In this document: positions 27,021 to 36,275 of the stretch, piece after piece
Layout of the letters: each line of letters begins with the position of its first letter
How positions within the stretch are numbered: the stretch's first letter is position 1
NCBI RefSeq assembly: GCF_014200675.1
Contig: NZ_JACHCI010000004.1
Span: 371,673-435,672, forward strand
DNA: 64,000 bases
Source of the DNA: Janthinobacterium saanense
GTDB lineage: Bacteria > Pseudomonadota > Gammaproteobacteria > Burkholderiales > Burkholderiaceae_D
Reading direction: 5' to 3'
Program-made: the position numbers and the translations under genes
The notes under the pieces: model-generated
The model's database searches: none
What the model was told of the DNA's origin: nothing
The model's input: only the letters and a program-made list of their open reading frames with translations

Positions 27021-27459
27021 AAGTATGATCCTCGCCGTGCAGCACGCGTTGCATGGTGCTGTACTGTTCCGTTAGAAATTCGCTGTTGCGTGCGCTCAGG
27101 CGCTTGCACTCCAGCACCATCTGTTCCAGTGCCGTCCAGTTGCCGGCGGCTGCCGCGCCGCTTTCGGCCGGTAGCAGCGCGAACAGTTGCTGCATGTCCG
27201 GCTTCGCTCCCAGCAGGGCAGTGGCCAGGCTGACCCGTTGGCGGCGCCGGCCATCGAGACGCTCGACGGCGGCGACGATCTGTTCGGCCAGCACGGCCAA
27301 ATGCGTGTTCTGGTGGCGCAAGATCGATTGAAACTGTTCCTCAAGCAAGGCACGCAATTCCCCATAAGCCTGGCCATCGTCCGTGATGCCTTGCACTACG
27401 CGCTGCAGCGCCTGCTGGCGCGTGATGCCCTTGCGTGGTGTGTTCACGATGGCGTTCAC
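27007..27459 (-). CDS. flgN: FlgN, export chaperone for hook-associated proteins
   Basis: The 150-residue helical protein fits FlgN by fold pattern (long helices, RALLEEQFQSILRHQNTHLA, then VAAVERLDGRRRQRVSLA) and by position next to flgM. FlgN chaperones FlgK and FlgL. Its start overlaps the flgM stop by 4 bases. FlgN sequences are diverse, so position carries much of the call. Confidence 0.85.
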   Translation of the reverse strand: MNAIVNTPRKGITRQQALQRVVQGITDDGQAYGELRALLEEQFQSILRHQNTHLAVLAEQIVAAVERLDGRRRQRVSLATALLGAKPDMQQLFALLPAESGAAAAGNWTALEQMVLECKRLSARNSEFLTEQYSTMQRVLHGEDHTYAPG

Positions 27460-27746
27460 GATTCACCGCCGTGAAAGCGCTGGATCAAGCCAGCCAGTTT
27501 CGACGGGTCAAACGGCAGTTCACCCTTGGCCAGCGCATCGCGCAGCATGGCCACGCGCTCATGATCGATCTCCGGCATGGCGCGCAGCGCAGCCATGGCA
27601 GGCTGCAGCACGGCAGACTGCATTTGCTCGCCAGCCGAGGAGCCGGGCGTGACGGCGCCGGCGGCAGCGTTTTCCGCGATCGCCTCGGCGGGCGCCACGG
27701 CGCCGCTGCGCAAGCTGGCGCCGCTGGCTGCAGTGGAAATTTTCAT
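27456..27746 (-). CDS. flgM: FlgM, anti-sigma-28 factor
   Basis: The 96-residue protein matches FlgM: MKISTAASG start, an Ala-rich linker, and a C-terminal helix pair ending RDALAKGELPFDPSKLAGLI. FlgM binds FliA and is exported after hook completion to release late genes. I chose ATG 27746, preceded by AAGGGA; the longer reading frame has no family match. It overlaps flgN and follows motB by 16 bases. Confidence 0.9.
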   Translation of the reverse strand: MKISTAASGASLRSGAVAPAEAIAENAAAGAVTPGSSAGEQMQSAVLQPAMAALRAMPEIDHERVAMLRDALAKGELPFDPSKLAGLIQRFHGGES

Positions 27747-27762
27747 ACGTTGTCCCTTGCCT

Positions 27763-28764
27763 TTAATTTGCATTTTCGCCCCGATCCTTCCTGGCCGGCA
27801 GGCCCAGCTTGTCGCGCAGGCGCTGCAGGGTTGCCGAGTCGGGCTCGGCCACTTCAAGGTCGTCGCCGTGGCCTTTCTGGCCTGCCATGCCGAACATGGC
27901 GGCGATGCTGTCGGCCTGGCCGCGCGTCAATATTAACAGTTCGATGCGGCGGTTGATGCCGGCGCCGGCATTTTTCACGTCCAGCGGCGCGCGGTCGGCC
28001 ATGCCCACCACTTGCAGCACGCTGTCCGGATTCATGCTGCCGATCAACAACTGCGCGCGCGCCGACATGGCGCGGTTGGCCGACAGGGTCCAGTTCGAAT
28101 AGCCTTCATAGCCGGTGTTGGCGTATTGCATGGAATCCGTATGGCCAACGATAAGCATCTGGTTTTCCATTTGCGCAAACACGGGGCCCATTTCACGCAG
28201 CAATTTGCGGAAGCGGTCGGTCGGCACGGCGCTGCCGCGCACGAACATGCCTTGCTTGTCCGTGTCGTGCAGCATGACGCGCAAGCCATACGGCGTGATT
28301 ACCGATTGCAGATTGCTTTTCAAGCCAGCTTCTTCGCTGAGCTTGTCGAGCGCACGCGACAGTGTTAACAGGTCTTCTGGCGTCTGGTAATTCTTTTTTG
28401 GCTGCGCTTGCGCCGTGCCGGCCTTGCCATCCTGTGACTTGTTGCCTTCCGTACGCGTGTCGCCCATGCCTTTGCGTGGCATCGGGAAACGTTCGATCAG
28501 GCTGCCGCGCGGGCCGCCTTTCTGTTCCGGCATGACGCCCTGGCCTTCGCCCTGGCGGCTGCCGGCCGTGGCGTCCATCATGATTTCCTTCATCGCCTGT
28601 TGCTCGCGCGCCGCCATCAGCCACAGCACCAGGAATAGCGACAGCAGGGCCAGGCAAAAGTCGGCAAACGCTACTTTCCAGGCGCCGCCATGACCATCGT
28701 CGTCGTGCTTGCGTCCGGCGCGCTTGATGATGGCCTGTTCATGTTTCTCATGCGGCTTTAGCAC
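27763..28764 (-). CDS. motB: MotB-type stator protein
   Basis: The 333-residue protein has a basic cytoplasmic N-terminus, one membrane helix (about 33-52) with the conserved proton-binding Asp35 in VAFADFCLALLS, and an OmpA-like peptidoglycan-binding domain (about 170-310; VGHTDSMQYA and the NRAMSARAQLL helix). I prefer the GTG start at 28764: it follows GGGGAGG with 6-base spacing and overlaps the motA stop by 17 bases. The alternative ATG at 28821 would make a 352-residue protein and a 74-base overlap. It is the lafU equivalent in the lateral gene order. Confidence 0.92.
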   Translation of the reverse strand: MLKPHEKHEQAIIKRAGRKHDDDGHGGAWKVAFADFCLALLSLFLVLWLMAAREQQAMKEIMMDATAGSRQGEGQGVMPEQKGGPRGSLIERFPMPRKGMGDTRTEGNKSQDGKAGTAQAQPKKNYQTPEDLLTLSRALDKLSEEAGLKSNLQSVITPYGLRVMLHDTDKQGMFVRGSAVPTDRFRKLLREMGPVFAQMENQMLIVGHTDSMQYANTGYEGYSNWTLSANRAMSARAQLLIGSMNPDSVLQVVGMADRAPLDVKNAGAGINRRIELLILTRGQADSIAAMFGMAGQKGHGDDLEVAEPDSATLQRLRDKLGLPARKDRGENAN

Positions 28765-29662
28765 GGCGGCCTCCCCGGCCTTGGCCTTGCTCTTGTTCCG
28801 CGCCACCGTCTTCGAGCGCATTGATCCAGCTTTCGAGCTGGGCGAAGCTAGGCTTGATGTTCAGCTGTACCAGGCGGCGGCCGGCATCGATCGCCAGCAG
28901 GGGCGGTTTGCCTGCCACGTGCGTGACCAGTACCACTTTCACGCATTCCATGGTCGACCCTTCTTCGCCGACCAGCTGTTTCATCATATTGCACATCGGA
29001 TCGAGCACGCCGTAGCAAAAGAAGATGCCGATAAAGGTACCGACCATGGCGGCGCCCACTTTTTCCGAAATTTCCGCCGCATCGGCGCCATCGGCCACCG
29101 AATTCATGGCCATCACGATACCGAGCACGGCTGCCAGAATACCGAAGCCAGGCATCGCTTCGGCGATCTTGTGCAAGGATTTGGACGGTTGCAGCAATTC
29201 GTCATGGATGGCTTCGAGTTCCTGTTCCAGCACGCCTTCGAGTTCATGCGCGTTGATCTTGCCCATCGCCATCAAACGGAAATTGTCGACGATGAAGGCC
29301 AGCAGTTTCGGCTCTTCCAGCACCAGCGGGTAGCGCTGGAAGAGGGTGCTTTCACGCGGCGCCTCGACGTGGGCGTCGAGCGCCTTCAGGCCGCCGGCCG
29401 CCGTTTGCAGCAATTCGTACATCAGCAGCAGCAACTGGCGCTGGAATTCCGAGCCTTGCTTCTTGTGCGTGACGATCTTGCGCATCTGGTGCAGCATTTC
29501 TGCCAGCACATGCTTGGGATTGCCCAGCACCAGGGCGCCGACGGCGGCGCCGATGATGATGATCAACTCGACCGGTTGCCAGATCGCGTGGACGGTGCCG
29601 CCCATCAGGGCGAAGCCTCCGAATACACATCCCATCACGATTAAGATACCGATAATTACCAT
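28748..29662 (-). CDS. motA: MotA-type stator protein
   Basis: The 304-residue protein has four membrane helices (about 2-22, 30-50, 170-190 and 202-222), a large cytoplasmic loop between the second and third, and the conserved GFGILAAVLGIVMAM and FFCYGVLDPM segments. The N-terminal MVIIGILIVMGCVFGGFALM is of the enteric/proton type. It forms the torque-generating stator with MotB. The C-terminus carries a short Gly/Gln/Arg tail (about 280-304). It is the lafT equivalent. Confidence 0.94.
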   Translation of the reverse strand: MVIIGILIVMGCVFGGFALMGGTVHAIWQPVELIIIIGAAVGALVLGNPKHVLAEMLHQMRKIVTHKKQGSEFQRQLLLLMYELLQTAAGGLKALDAHVEAPRESTLFQRYPLVLEEPKLLAFIVDNFRLMAMGKINAHELEGVLEQELEAIHDELLQPSKSLHKIAEAMPGFGILAAVLGIVMAMNSVADGADAAEISEKVGAAMVGTFIGIFFCYGVLDPMCNMMKQLVGEEGSTMECVKVVLVTHVAGKPPLLAIDAGRRLVQLNIKPSFAQLESWINALEDGGAEQEQGQGRGGRRAKAA

Positions 29663-29731
29663 GTCAACTGCCTTTCTGCGTCATTGTGGTGCTGCATCAA
29701 TTTATGGATGGTGCCTGCTTTAGCGTCCGCC

Positions 29732-30487
29732 TTATGCGTCCTGCAGCATGGCTTTCATTTTGCCCAGCGCCGTCTTGTTCAACTGGCAGACGCGGGCGTC
29801 GCTCAGGTCCAGGACGGCGGCAATTTCTTTGTAGCTCAGTTCAAACTCGTAATACATCTGCACCACGCGCTGTTCCCGTTCATCGAGTGCGCGCAGGGCT
29901 TGCTCCAGGCTGCGCCGCACCATCAGCTGTTCTTCCGGACTCGGTGCGCTATCGGCCTGGCCCAGGCTTTCTTGCAGCACTTCGTCGAAACTGGCGATCA
30001 GCTCGGCGTTTTCCGCCAGCTGGTATTCCTGGTAGGCTTCCGGCGTCAGCTTCAGGGCCGCCATGATTTCCGCTTCCTGCGGCTCGCGCCCCAGGCGCCG
30101 CGTCAGGGCCCGCACGTTGTCGCGCAAGCGATGGCTTTCCTGGCGCACCGCGCGCGGACGCCAATCCTGGCGCCGCAGCTCATCGAGGATGGCGCCGCGG
30201 ATGCGCAGGCTGGCGTAGCTGCCGAAGGACTGGTCGGGCACACCGTAACGGCGCAGGGCTTCAAGCAGGCCCATCAAGCCGATCTGCTCCATGTCGTCGC
30301 GGTCGATGGCGCCCGACACCTGCGAATTGAGCTGGCGTACGATGCGTTTGACCAACGGCGAGTAGGCCAGCAAATGCTGCTGCTCTTCTGCAACGGTGAA
30401 AATGGCCGTGGCAGCGCTGGTTGCGGCGTACTCATCCGCGCCATACGCCTCCTGGTATTGCTCTACATAGGCCACGGGGTCTCCCAC
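29732..30487 (-). CDS. fliA: FliA, flagellar sigma-28 factor
   Basis: The 251-residue protein has sigma region 2 (LLAYSPLVKRIVRQLN, then MEQIGLMGLLEALRRYG), region 3 and region 4 (LDEREQRVVQMYYEFELSYK and EIAAVLDLSDARVCQLNKTA) of the FliA family. It transcribes late flagellar genes. It starts 27 bases downstream of fliL. It is the lafS equivalent, so the locus encodes its own late sigma factor. Confidence 0.95.
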   Translation of the reverse strand: MGDPVAYVEQYQEAYGADEYAATSAATAIFTVAEEQQHLLAYSPLVKRIVRQLNSQVSGAIDRDDMEQIGLMGLLEALRRYGVPDQSFGSYASLRIRGAILDELRRQDWRPRAVRQESHRLRDNVRALTRRLGREPQEAEIMAALKLTPEAYQEYQLAENAELIASFDEVLQESLGQADSAPSPEEQLMVRRSLEQALRALDEREQRVVQMYYEFELSYKEIAAVLDLSDARVCQLNKTALGKMKAMLQDA

Positions 30488-30514
30488 TAGGTCGGCTGGC
30501 GTGTTGGCGTGGAC

Positions 30515-30994
30515 TTATTCAATGATCAGCTTGCCTACCATGACTTCGGTAAACGGCTTTTCCATCTGTTCGCGCTCATAGCTGACATTGAAGGCCTTGT
30601 TGATCTGTGCGGCGTACTCTTCCACCGTCATGTTTTGCGCCTTGTCCACTGGAAAGCTCGACAAGGTGCTGACGGCGATCGAACGCATCAACGGCAAGTG
30701 GTCCTTGGTCAGCTTTTCTTTTTCTTCGGTGGTGGCAATCACCAGGTCGGCCGACAGATAATGCGTTTCGGCATCGCCGGGCGCGCGCCGCAGCATCACG
30801 ATGATCTTGTCGAGCGTCAAGAATTTGCGGGCTTTCTTGCCGGTCGCCGGCGGTGGCGGAGCCTTGGCTTCGGCCGTCTCGGGGACGTGCGGTCCCACCG
30901 GTTTGGCCAGATACCACATGGCGCCGCCAGCCGCGCCAGCGGCCAGTACGGCCACCAGCAGGAAACCGCCGATCAATTTGATTTTCATATTCAT
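30515..30994 (-). CDS. fliL: FliL, basal-body protein
   Basis: The 159-residue protein has one N-terminal membrane helix (about 7-30) and the FliL periplasmic domain with KFLTLDKIIVMLRRAPGDAE and the MTVEEYAAQINKAFNV helix. It sits around the stator and affects torque. Its start overlaps the fliK stop by one base. It is the lafF equivalent. Confidence 0.9.
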   Translation of the reverse strand: MNMKIKLIGGFLLVAVLAAGAAGGAMWYLAKPVGPHVPETAEAKAPPPPATGKKARKFLTLDKIIVMLRRAPGDAETHYLSADLVIATTEEKEKLTKDHLPLMRSIAVSTLSSFPVDKAQNMTVEEYAAQINKAFNVSYEREQMEKPFTEVMVGKLIIE

Positions 30995-32274
30995 CAGTAT
31001 TGTTCCCGCTCATGCATGGCGAAGGTGGCACTGTCAGGGGCGTCGTCGGAGAGGGCGCGGCCCGGTTCGTTATCGTCTTGCTGGCGGCCCGGCTGACGCT
31101 GGCCGCGCGCATCGTTTTCGGCAAAGGCCTGTGCGGCGGGGCTGCGCGGCGTGGCGCTGATATTGACCGACACATCGGTGTACTGGCGCTGTGCCAGGTC
31201 GCTGCGCAGGCTGTCGCCAATGTTTTGCAACTGGCGCAGCACTTCCGTGTTCGAGGCTGTCACACTCACCTGCAAGCTGCCTGCCATATGGCGTATCGAA
31301 ATATCGATGCGGCCCAGCATGGGCGGGTCGAGGCGGATCACGGCTGTTTCACCGTTGCGTCCCACTTGCGTCTGCAGGCGGTCGCCCAGCGCTTCGCGCA
31401 GCGGCGCTTGCCACTGCTGTGCTGGTCCGTTCAGCTTGATCGTGTCGCTAGCCGGTGTGCCATTCGCTACTGCGCCCGTCACACCCTGGCTCGGTGTGGC
31501 GGAGGCGACCGGCTCAGCGGCGCGCTCGCCATCGCGTGCGGCAGGTGCACCGGGAGTGGCTGCGGCGATGGGAGCAGTGGCGGCTGGCGTTGGCGTTGCG
31601 GCCGACCGGGCGTTGCCCTGCAGCGCGTAGCTGTCGAAGGGCGCGCTACTCTTGTCCGACGGAATCGGATTGGCGGCGGCCAGCGGCTCACGCGTGTCGC
31701 GCCCTGCCGGCGCGGCAGCCGCATTGAGCGTGACTGCGGCCGGATGCATGCTGAGCACGAGGGCGGGATTCGTTTGCGCCAGGCTGAGCTGGGTCGGTGT
31801 TTGCGACTGCGTTTGTGACTGCGCCGGGGCGGGCGCGGACGTTTCTGCCGGCACGGGCAGTGGCAGGGCGATCACGGGCGCGGCCATGGCCGGCAGGCTG
31901 CTGTCGGTCTGGGTTGCCAGCGCCGCCGCGATATCGGCTGGCACGCCATCGGTCTTGTCATCGGCTTTGTGCGCATCATTGGCCGCCTTGTCCGTCTCCG
32001 GCGCTACATTGGCCACCACGTTCGTGGCAGCGCCGGCCTGGCTGCCCGCCGTTGCCTGGTTCATTACCTGGGCAAACAGCGACAGCGTGGCAGGGGCTGA
32101 TGGCCTGGATGGGGTAGGGCTGGCGGCCACCGGACTGCCGGATGTGCCAGGCACTGGCGCCACCGGCGCCGCTGGCGTACTGGCGTTGACGGCAGGAGCA
32201 GCCGGCGTGGTGCTGGAACTGGCCGCGCTAAAATTGGCTGCGCTGAAACTGGCCGCGCTAAAGTTAATTATCAT
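30994..32274 (-). CDS. fliK: FliK, hook-length control protein
   Basis: The 426-residue protein has a low-complexity Ala/Pro/Thr-rich N-terminal region (about 1-285) and a C-terminal Flg_hook domain (about 290-380; AVIRLDPPMLGRIDISIRHM, then LQVSVTASNTEVLRQLQNIG). FliK measures hook length and switches export specificity. The first 18 residues consist of near repeats of FSAA plus one residue, matched by an imperfect DNA repeat. I chose ATG 32274, which overlaps the fliT stop by 4 bases. It is the lafE equivalent. Confidence 0.9.
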   Translation of the reverse strand: MIINFSAASFSAANFSAASSSTTPAAPAVNASTPAAPVAPVPGTSGSPVAASPTPSRPSAPATLSLFAQVMNQATAGSQAGAATNVVANVAPETDKAANDAHKADDKTDGVPADIAAALATQTDSSLPAMAAPVIALPLPVPAETSAPAPAQSQTQSQTPTQLSLAQTNPALVLSMHPAAVTLNAAAAPAGRDTREPLAAANPIPSDKSSAPFDSYALQGNARSAATPTPAATAPIAAATPGAPAARDGERAAEPVASATPSQGVTGAVANGTPASDTIKLNGPAQQWQAPLREALGDRLQTQVGRNGETAVIRLDPPMLGRIDISIRHMAGSLQVSVTASNTEVLRQLQNIGDSLRSDLAQRQYTDVSVNISATPRSPAAQAFAENDARGQRQPGRQQDDNEPGRALSDDAPDSATFAMHEREQY

Positions 32275-32588
32275 GCTCGATTCCCGTCCGGATCGAGTTC
32301 GCCCACAACGGCGTAAGCGACCCAACCTTCTTTATTTGCCTGTAATGCGCCCAGGTGCAGACCCAGGCGTTCTTTTTCTTCAGAGCAAATTTTAACCGCT
32401 TGCGCGTAATTTTTGCGCAATTGCAACAATTCTGTTTGTTCTATTTCATTCCACGCACCGCGCGCGGCCAATAAAGGCAGGTTTTTTGCCAGGATGGCCG
32501 TCAGTTTTCCCAGTGCATCCCAATCCGCCTGTGCACTGGCCTGGGCGAATTGACGGCTCAGTTGCTGCAGTGCGGCGCGCCTAGGCAT
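32271..32588 (-). CDS. fliT: FliT-like export chaperone
   Basis: The 105-residue helical protein lies between fliS and fliK, the position of fliT (lafD) in lateral systems. It has no strong motif; helices around LSRQFAQASAQADWDALGKL and LQLRKNYAQAVKICSEEKER fit the small helical FliT type. FliT chaperones FliD. It overlaps fliS by 8 bases at its start and fliK by 4 at its end. The call relies mainly on position. Confidence 0.7.
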   Translation of the reverse strand: MPRRAALQQLSRQFAQASAQADWDALGKLTAILAKNLPLLAARGAWNEIEQTELLQLRKNYAQAVKICSEEKERLGLHLGALQANKEGWVAYAVVGELDPDGNRA

Positions 32589-32970
32589 TGTTGGCCTGGA
32601 CGCCGACCCAACCGCGCTTGATGGTGGTCATCAGGGTCGTGACTTCATCGATCAGGGCCGGGTCGAGCTTGATGCCGGCCGTGTACAGGCGCGCCACGCA
32701 ATAGTCGTACAGGCGCGCCAGGTTGACGACGACTTCGCCGCCGTTGTCGAAATCGAGCGAGCTCGACAAGCCATTGATGATTTGCGTGCATTTGTCCAGG
32801 CTGATGGCCTTTTGCTCATAGCGTTTGCCGACGATATGCCCGCGCGCGCGCGCCAGTTCTTCCAGCAAACCATCGGTCAACACGAGTACCAGTTCGACCG
32901 GCGAGGCGCTGGCCGTCTGGGCATCGAGATTGATGGCGTGGTAACTGCCGTAAGCTTCATTGTTCAACAT
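32581..32970 (-). CDS. fliS: FliS, flagellin export chaperone
   Basis: The 129-residue protein has the FliS features: YGSYHAINLDAQTASASPVE, ELVLVLTDGLLEELARARGH and a DFDNGGEVVVNLARLYDYCV core. It prevents flagellin polymerising in the cytoplasm. It lies 58 bases after fliD and overlaps fliT by 8 bases. Confidence 0.95.
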   Translation of the reverse strand: MLNNEAYGSYHAINLDAQTASASPVELVLVLTDGLLEELARARGHIVGKRYEQKAISLDKCTQIINGLSSSLDFDNGGEVVVNLARLYDYCVARLYTAGIKLDPALIDEVTTLMTTIKRGWVGVQANNA

Positions 32971-33028
32971 GTTTCTTTTCTCACTATGGTCGCTATTGAA
33001 AGGCGGCTGCGCTGCGGGCGAGTCCGCC

Positions 33029-34429
33029 TTAGGATTTATCGTTGCTGAACATGGCGTCGAACATGTCCGCAGTCTTGCTCATTTGCTCTTGCAGCACTTG
33101 CAGGCGCGTGAATTGATCGAGAAAGCGGCTGTAGGCGTTGTCGTACTGTGCATTGAGCCTGTCCATGCTTTTGCTTAAGGTTTTCTGCAGATTATCCGTT
33201 GCGGCCAGTCGCTGCGTGATCTGGCCGTTGGTGATATTGCTCCATTGGCCCAGCACGGCATCGAGCTTGCCCAACACGCCAGACGAGTTGACCAGGTTGT
33301 TATTGCCCAGGATTTTGTCCAGGCTGGCAGGGTCCGCCGCCAGCTTGGCCGTCAGTTTTTTGCTGTCGAGGGCGATGCTGCCGTCGCGCTGGGCCGTGAT
33401 GCCATACGACACCAGCGATACGCCGCCTATGCCCACGCGCAATGCATCGTTCATGCTCGAGCGCAAGGCATTGAGACCGGAATCGTGGGCGAAAATACCT
33501 GGGGCCACATTTTTGGTCGGGTCGCCAGGGTCGGCCAGGCTATCCATCAAACCCTTCAATTTGTTATAAGCGTCGACGAAGGCTTGCACATTGGCGATGG
33601 TGGTCGTGCTGTCCGTGGCGACCGTGACGGTCACCGGTGCGTCACCGGCCGCCATGGCCTTGGTGAACGTCATCTTCACGTCGGTCACGTTGGTGAAGGT
33701 ATTCGATGCCTGGGTGATCTTGGTGCCAGTGCCCTGGCCGCCCAGCCAGACTACGGCGTCAGCGGCCGCCACCAGCGGTTTGACATTGTTGCTCAGCGCT
33801 GATTTGAGCGTGCCATCGGCCAGGCCGCTGGTATCGAAGGTGGCGGCGTTAGCCTTGCCGGTCAGATTCGATGTCAGCACCAGTTGCGTCTCGCCGTCGA
33901 TGGTGATGATGGACGCCGTCACGCGCGAGTTGTTCTTGCTGTCGCCATTGATGGCCGCCGCGATTGCCTGCGGCGACAGCGTGCCATCCGGGTTCTTGGC
34001 GACGGTGGACAGATCGATATTGAGTGCATCTGTATCAGTGCCCCCGAACTGGATCTTCAGGGTGCCGGTGTTGCTGGCGCCGTCCAGGTTGTTCAGGCCG
34101 CCATACGAATTCTGGGCAGCGGAGGCCAGTTGTTCGACAAAAAAGGAATACGTACCTGGCTGGGCCTTGGGACCGGCCGTGCCCGTGCCATACGCCGTAT
34201 TGCTGAAGGTGGCTGCCTGGCTCAGTACGCTTTTATTCGATGTCATGGTCGACATCGCCGACTGGAATGTCGAAATGGCCGACTTCAGGCTGTTCAGCGC
34301 GGCGGAAGTACTGGTGGCGTCCGTGCTTTGCGCCGTCAACGCGGCCTTTTGCGCGGCGACCAGATTGGTCGCCAGATTCTTGGCCGTGGTGATTGGATCG
34401 TAGGTCGGTGAAGTAATTACGTTTGCCAT
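33029..34429 (-). CDS. fliD: FliD, filament cap protein (HAP2)
   Basis: The 466-residue protein has the FliD N-terminal and C-terminal families: SPTYDPITTAKNLATNLVAA near the start, DLSTVAKNPDGTLSPQAIAA, VQAFVDAYNKLKGLMDSLA and the coiled-coil C-terminus RLNAQYDNAYSRFLDQFTRL. It caps the filament and folds arriving flagellin. It follows fliJ with an 89-base gap that may hold its own promoter and is the first of the fliD-S-T-K-L-A-motA-motB run. Confidence 0.94.
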   Translation of the reverse strand: MANVITSPTYDPITTAKNLATNLVAAQKAALTAQSTDATSTSAALNSLKSAISTFQSAMSTMTSNKSVLSQAATFSNTAYGTGTAGPKAQPGTYSFFVEQLASAAQNSYGGLNNLDGASNTGTLKIQFGGTDTDALNIDLSTVAKNPDGTLSPQAIAAAINGDSKNNSRVTASIITIDGETQLVLTSNLTGKANAATFDTSGLADGTLKSALSNNVKPLVAAADAVVWLGGQGTGTKITQASNTFTNVTDVKMTFTKAMAAGDAPVTVTVATDSTTTIANVQAFVDAYNKLKGLMDSLADPGDPTKNVAPGIFAHDSGLNALRSSMNDALRVGIGGVSLVSYGITAQRDGSIALDSKKLTAKLAADPASLDKILGNNNLVNSSGVLGKLDAVLGQWSNITNGQITQRLAATDNLQKTLSKSMDRLNAQYDNAYSRFLDQFTRLQVLQEQMSKTADMFDAMFSNDKS

Positions 34430-34518
34430 GCCAGACTCCAGAAGAAAGGGATATACCGGTACAAGGCGACCCCCATTCCCGTTTTGTGAAATTTTCCGTG
34501 AAGAAACTTACACAAAGC

Positions 34519-34956
34519 TCATTTTACCTGCCCGCGGAACCAGAATTGGGTCGCCAGCTCATCCTGCCGCTTGGCATCAGTCCGACGTTGCTCATTTGCA
34601 ACATGCTGCTGTTTTTGCGTCAGCACCTGGTCCAGCACCTCGCGCTTGGCCCAGGCCGTGTTCAGGGCCCGCTGCGATACAGCCATATTGGCTACGTGCA
34701 AATGCAAGTCCGTGCGATGCTGGTCGGCCAGCTGCATTACCGCTTGCTTGAAGTCGCCGCAATTGACAGACAGGGCCAGCGGCAGGGCGCCGCTGGCGCC
34801 GCTACCGGTGTACAGTCCTGTCAGGCGCTCCAGGTTTTTCTGGTAGCGGTCGCGCACGGCCGTTTGCGCCGCCATATCGCTTTGCAGGCGTTCGAGCTCG
34901 GTGCTGCGCAGGCCCACCAGGGTGGTCAGGTTGCGGATGGTATGCGAATCGCTCAT
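34519..34956 (-). CDS. fliJ: FliJ, export chaperone-escort protein
   Basis: The 145-residue all-helical, coiled-coil protein lies directly after fliI and fits FliJ by size and pattern (LVGLRSTELERLQSDMAAQT, AVMQLADQHRTDLHLHVANM). FliJ binds the FliI ring and FlhA. Sequence conservation of FliJ is poor, so position matters. It is 8 bases from fliI. Confidence 0.85.
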   Translation of the reverse strand: MSDSHTIRNLTTLVGLRSTELERLQSDMAAQTAVRDRYQKNLERLTGLYTGSGASGALPLALSVNCGDFKQAVMQLADQHRTDLHLHVANMAVSQRALNTAWAKREVLDQVLTQKQQHVANEQRRTDAKRQDELATQFWFRGQVK

Positions 34957-34964
34957 GGAGTGGT

Positions 34965-36275
34965 CTACGCCATCATTTGTTCAAGTTGTGCGATGCACGG
35001 CGCCATCGGCGCCGCTTCCTTGGTGCCCTGGCACAAAAATGCCTCGATATGCGGATGCAGTTGCACCGCCTTGTCGGTGACGGGGTCCGCGCCAGGCACG
35101 TAGGCGCCCAGCGGGATCAGGTCGCGCACGCGCGCATGGCGGGCCATCGAGGCCTTCAATGCGCGCGCTGACTGCTGGTGTTCGGGCGTGATCACTTGCG
35201 CCATGCAGCGGCTGATCGAGGCGGCGATATCGATGGCGGGGTAGTGGCCCCGTTCGGCCAGTTCGCGCGTGAGCACGATGTGACCGTCAAGAATCGCCCG
35301 CGCCGTATCGACCACCGGATCCTGCTGGTCATCTCCCTCGGCCAGCACGGTATAAATGGCGCTCATGCTGCCATCCTGGTGGGCGCCATTGCCGGCGCTT
35401 TCCACCAGTTGCGGCAAATTCGAAAAGACCGATGGCGGATAACCGCGCGTGGCCGGCGGTTCGCCCAGGGCCAGCGCCACTTCGCGCAGGGCCATCGCGT
35501 AGCGCGTCAGCGAATCGACCAGCAACAGCACGTGCTTGCCCTGGTCGCGGTAATGGGCGGCGATCGAATGGCATAATTCGGTGGCCATGATGCGCATCAG
35601 GGGCGATTCATCGGCCGGGGCAATCACCAGCACGGCTTTTTTCAAGCCTTCCTCGCCCAGCGATTTTTCCACGAATTCGCGCACTTCGCGACCCCGTTCG
35701 CCGATCAGGCCGACCACCACCACATCGGCCACCGTCTGGCGCGTGATCAGGCCCAGCAGCACGCTTTTTCCCACGCCCGAACCGGCCATCAGGCCCACGC
35801 GTTGTCCTTTGCCCAGGGTCAGCATGCTGTTGATCGCCCGCACGCCCACGTCCAGCGCTTCGACCACTGGCTGTTTCTTCAGGGGATTGATTTTTGGCGG
35901 CGTCACCTCGAGGATGTGCTCGCCACCGAGGCGGCCCAGCTCATCGATCGGTTCGCCCAGGCCATTGACCATGCGGCCCAGCCAGGACGGGCCGATCTGC
36001 AGGCTGGCCTTGTCGGGCAGCGGCAGCACTCTGGCGCCGGTGGTCAGGCCGCTGGCCTTTTTGAACGGCATCAGGTAGGACAGCTTGTCGCGGAAGCCCA
36101 CGACTTGCGCATCGAGCCATTCGCCATTCACTGTTTCAATCTGGCAACGCTGGCCCGTGTGCAGCCGGCAGCCGGCGCTTTCCAGCAGCAGGCCGGAAGC
36201 GCCGACCAGGCGGCCGGTGGGGGTCGCGACCGGTATTTCACCGATCTCGAAACTGCGCAGCGTGTCGGCGATCAT
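34965..36275 (-). CDS. fliI: FliI, flagellar export ATPase
   Basis: The 436-residue protein has the F1/T3SS ATPase fold with Walker A GSGVGKS (165-171), Walker B LLLVDS (Asp near 254) and the ERGREVREF segment (about 193-201). It energises substrate unfolding at the export gate. Its start overlaps the fliH stop by 4 bases. Length is normal. Confidence 0.97.
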   Translation of the reverse strand: MIADTLRSFEIGEIPVATPTGRLVGASGLLLESAGCRLHTGQRCQIETVNGEWLDAQVVGFRDKLSYLMPFKKASGLTTGARVLPLPDKASLQIGPSWLGRMVNGLGEPIDELGRLGGEHILEVTPPKINPLKKQPVVEALDVGVRAINSMLTLGKGQRVGLMAGSGVGKSVLLGLITRQTVADVVVVGLIGERGREVREFVEKSLGEEGLKKAVLVIAPADESPLMRIMATELCHSIAAHYRDQGKHVLLLVDSLTRYAMALREVALALGEPPATRGYPPSVFSNLPQLVESAGNGAHQDGSMSAIYTVLAEGDDQQDPVVDTARAILDGHIVLTRELAERGHYPAIDIAASISRCMAQVITPEHQQSARALKASMARHARVRDLIPLGAYVPGADPVTDKAVQLHPHIEAFLCQGTKEAAPMAPCIAQLEQMMA

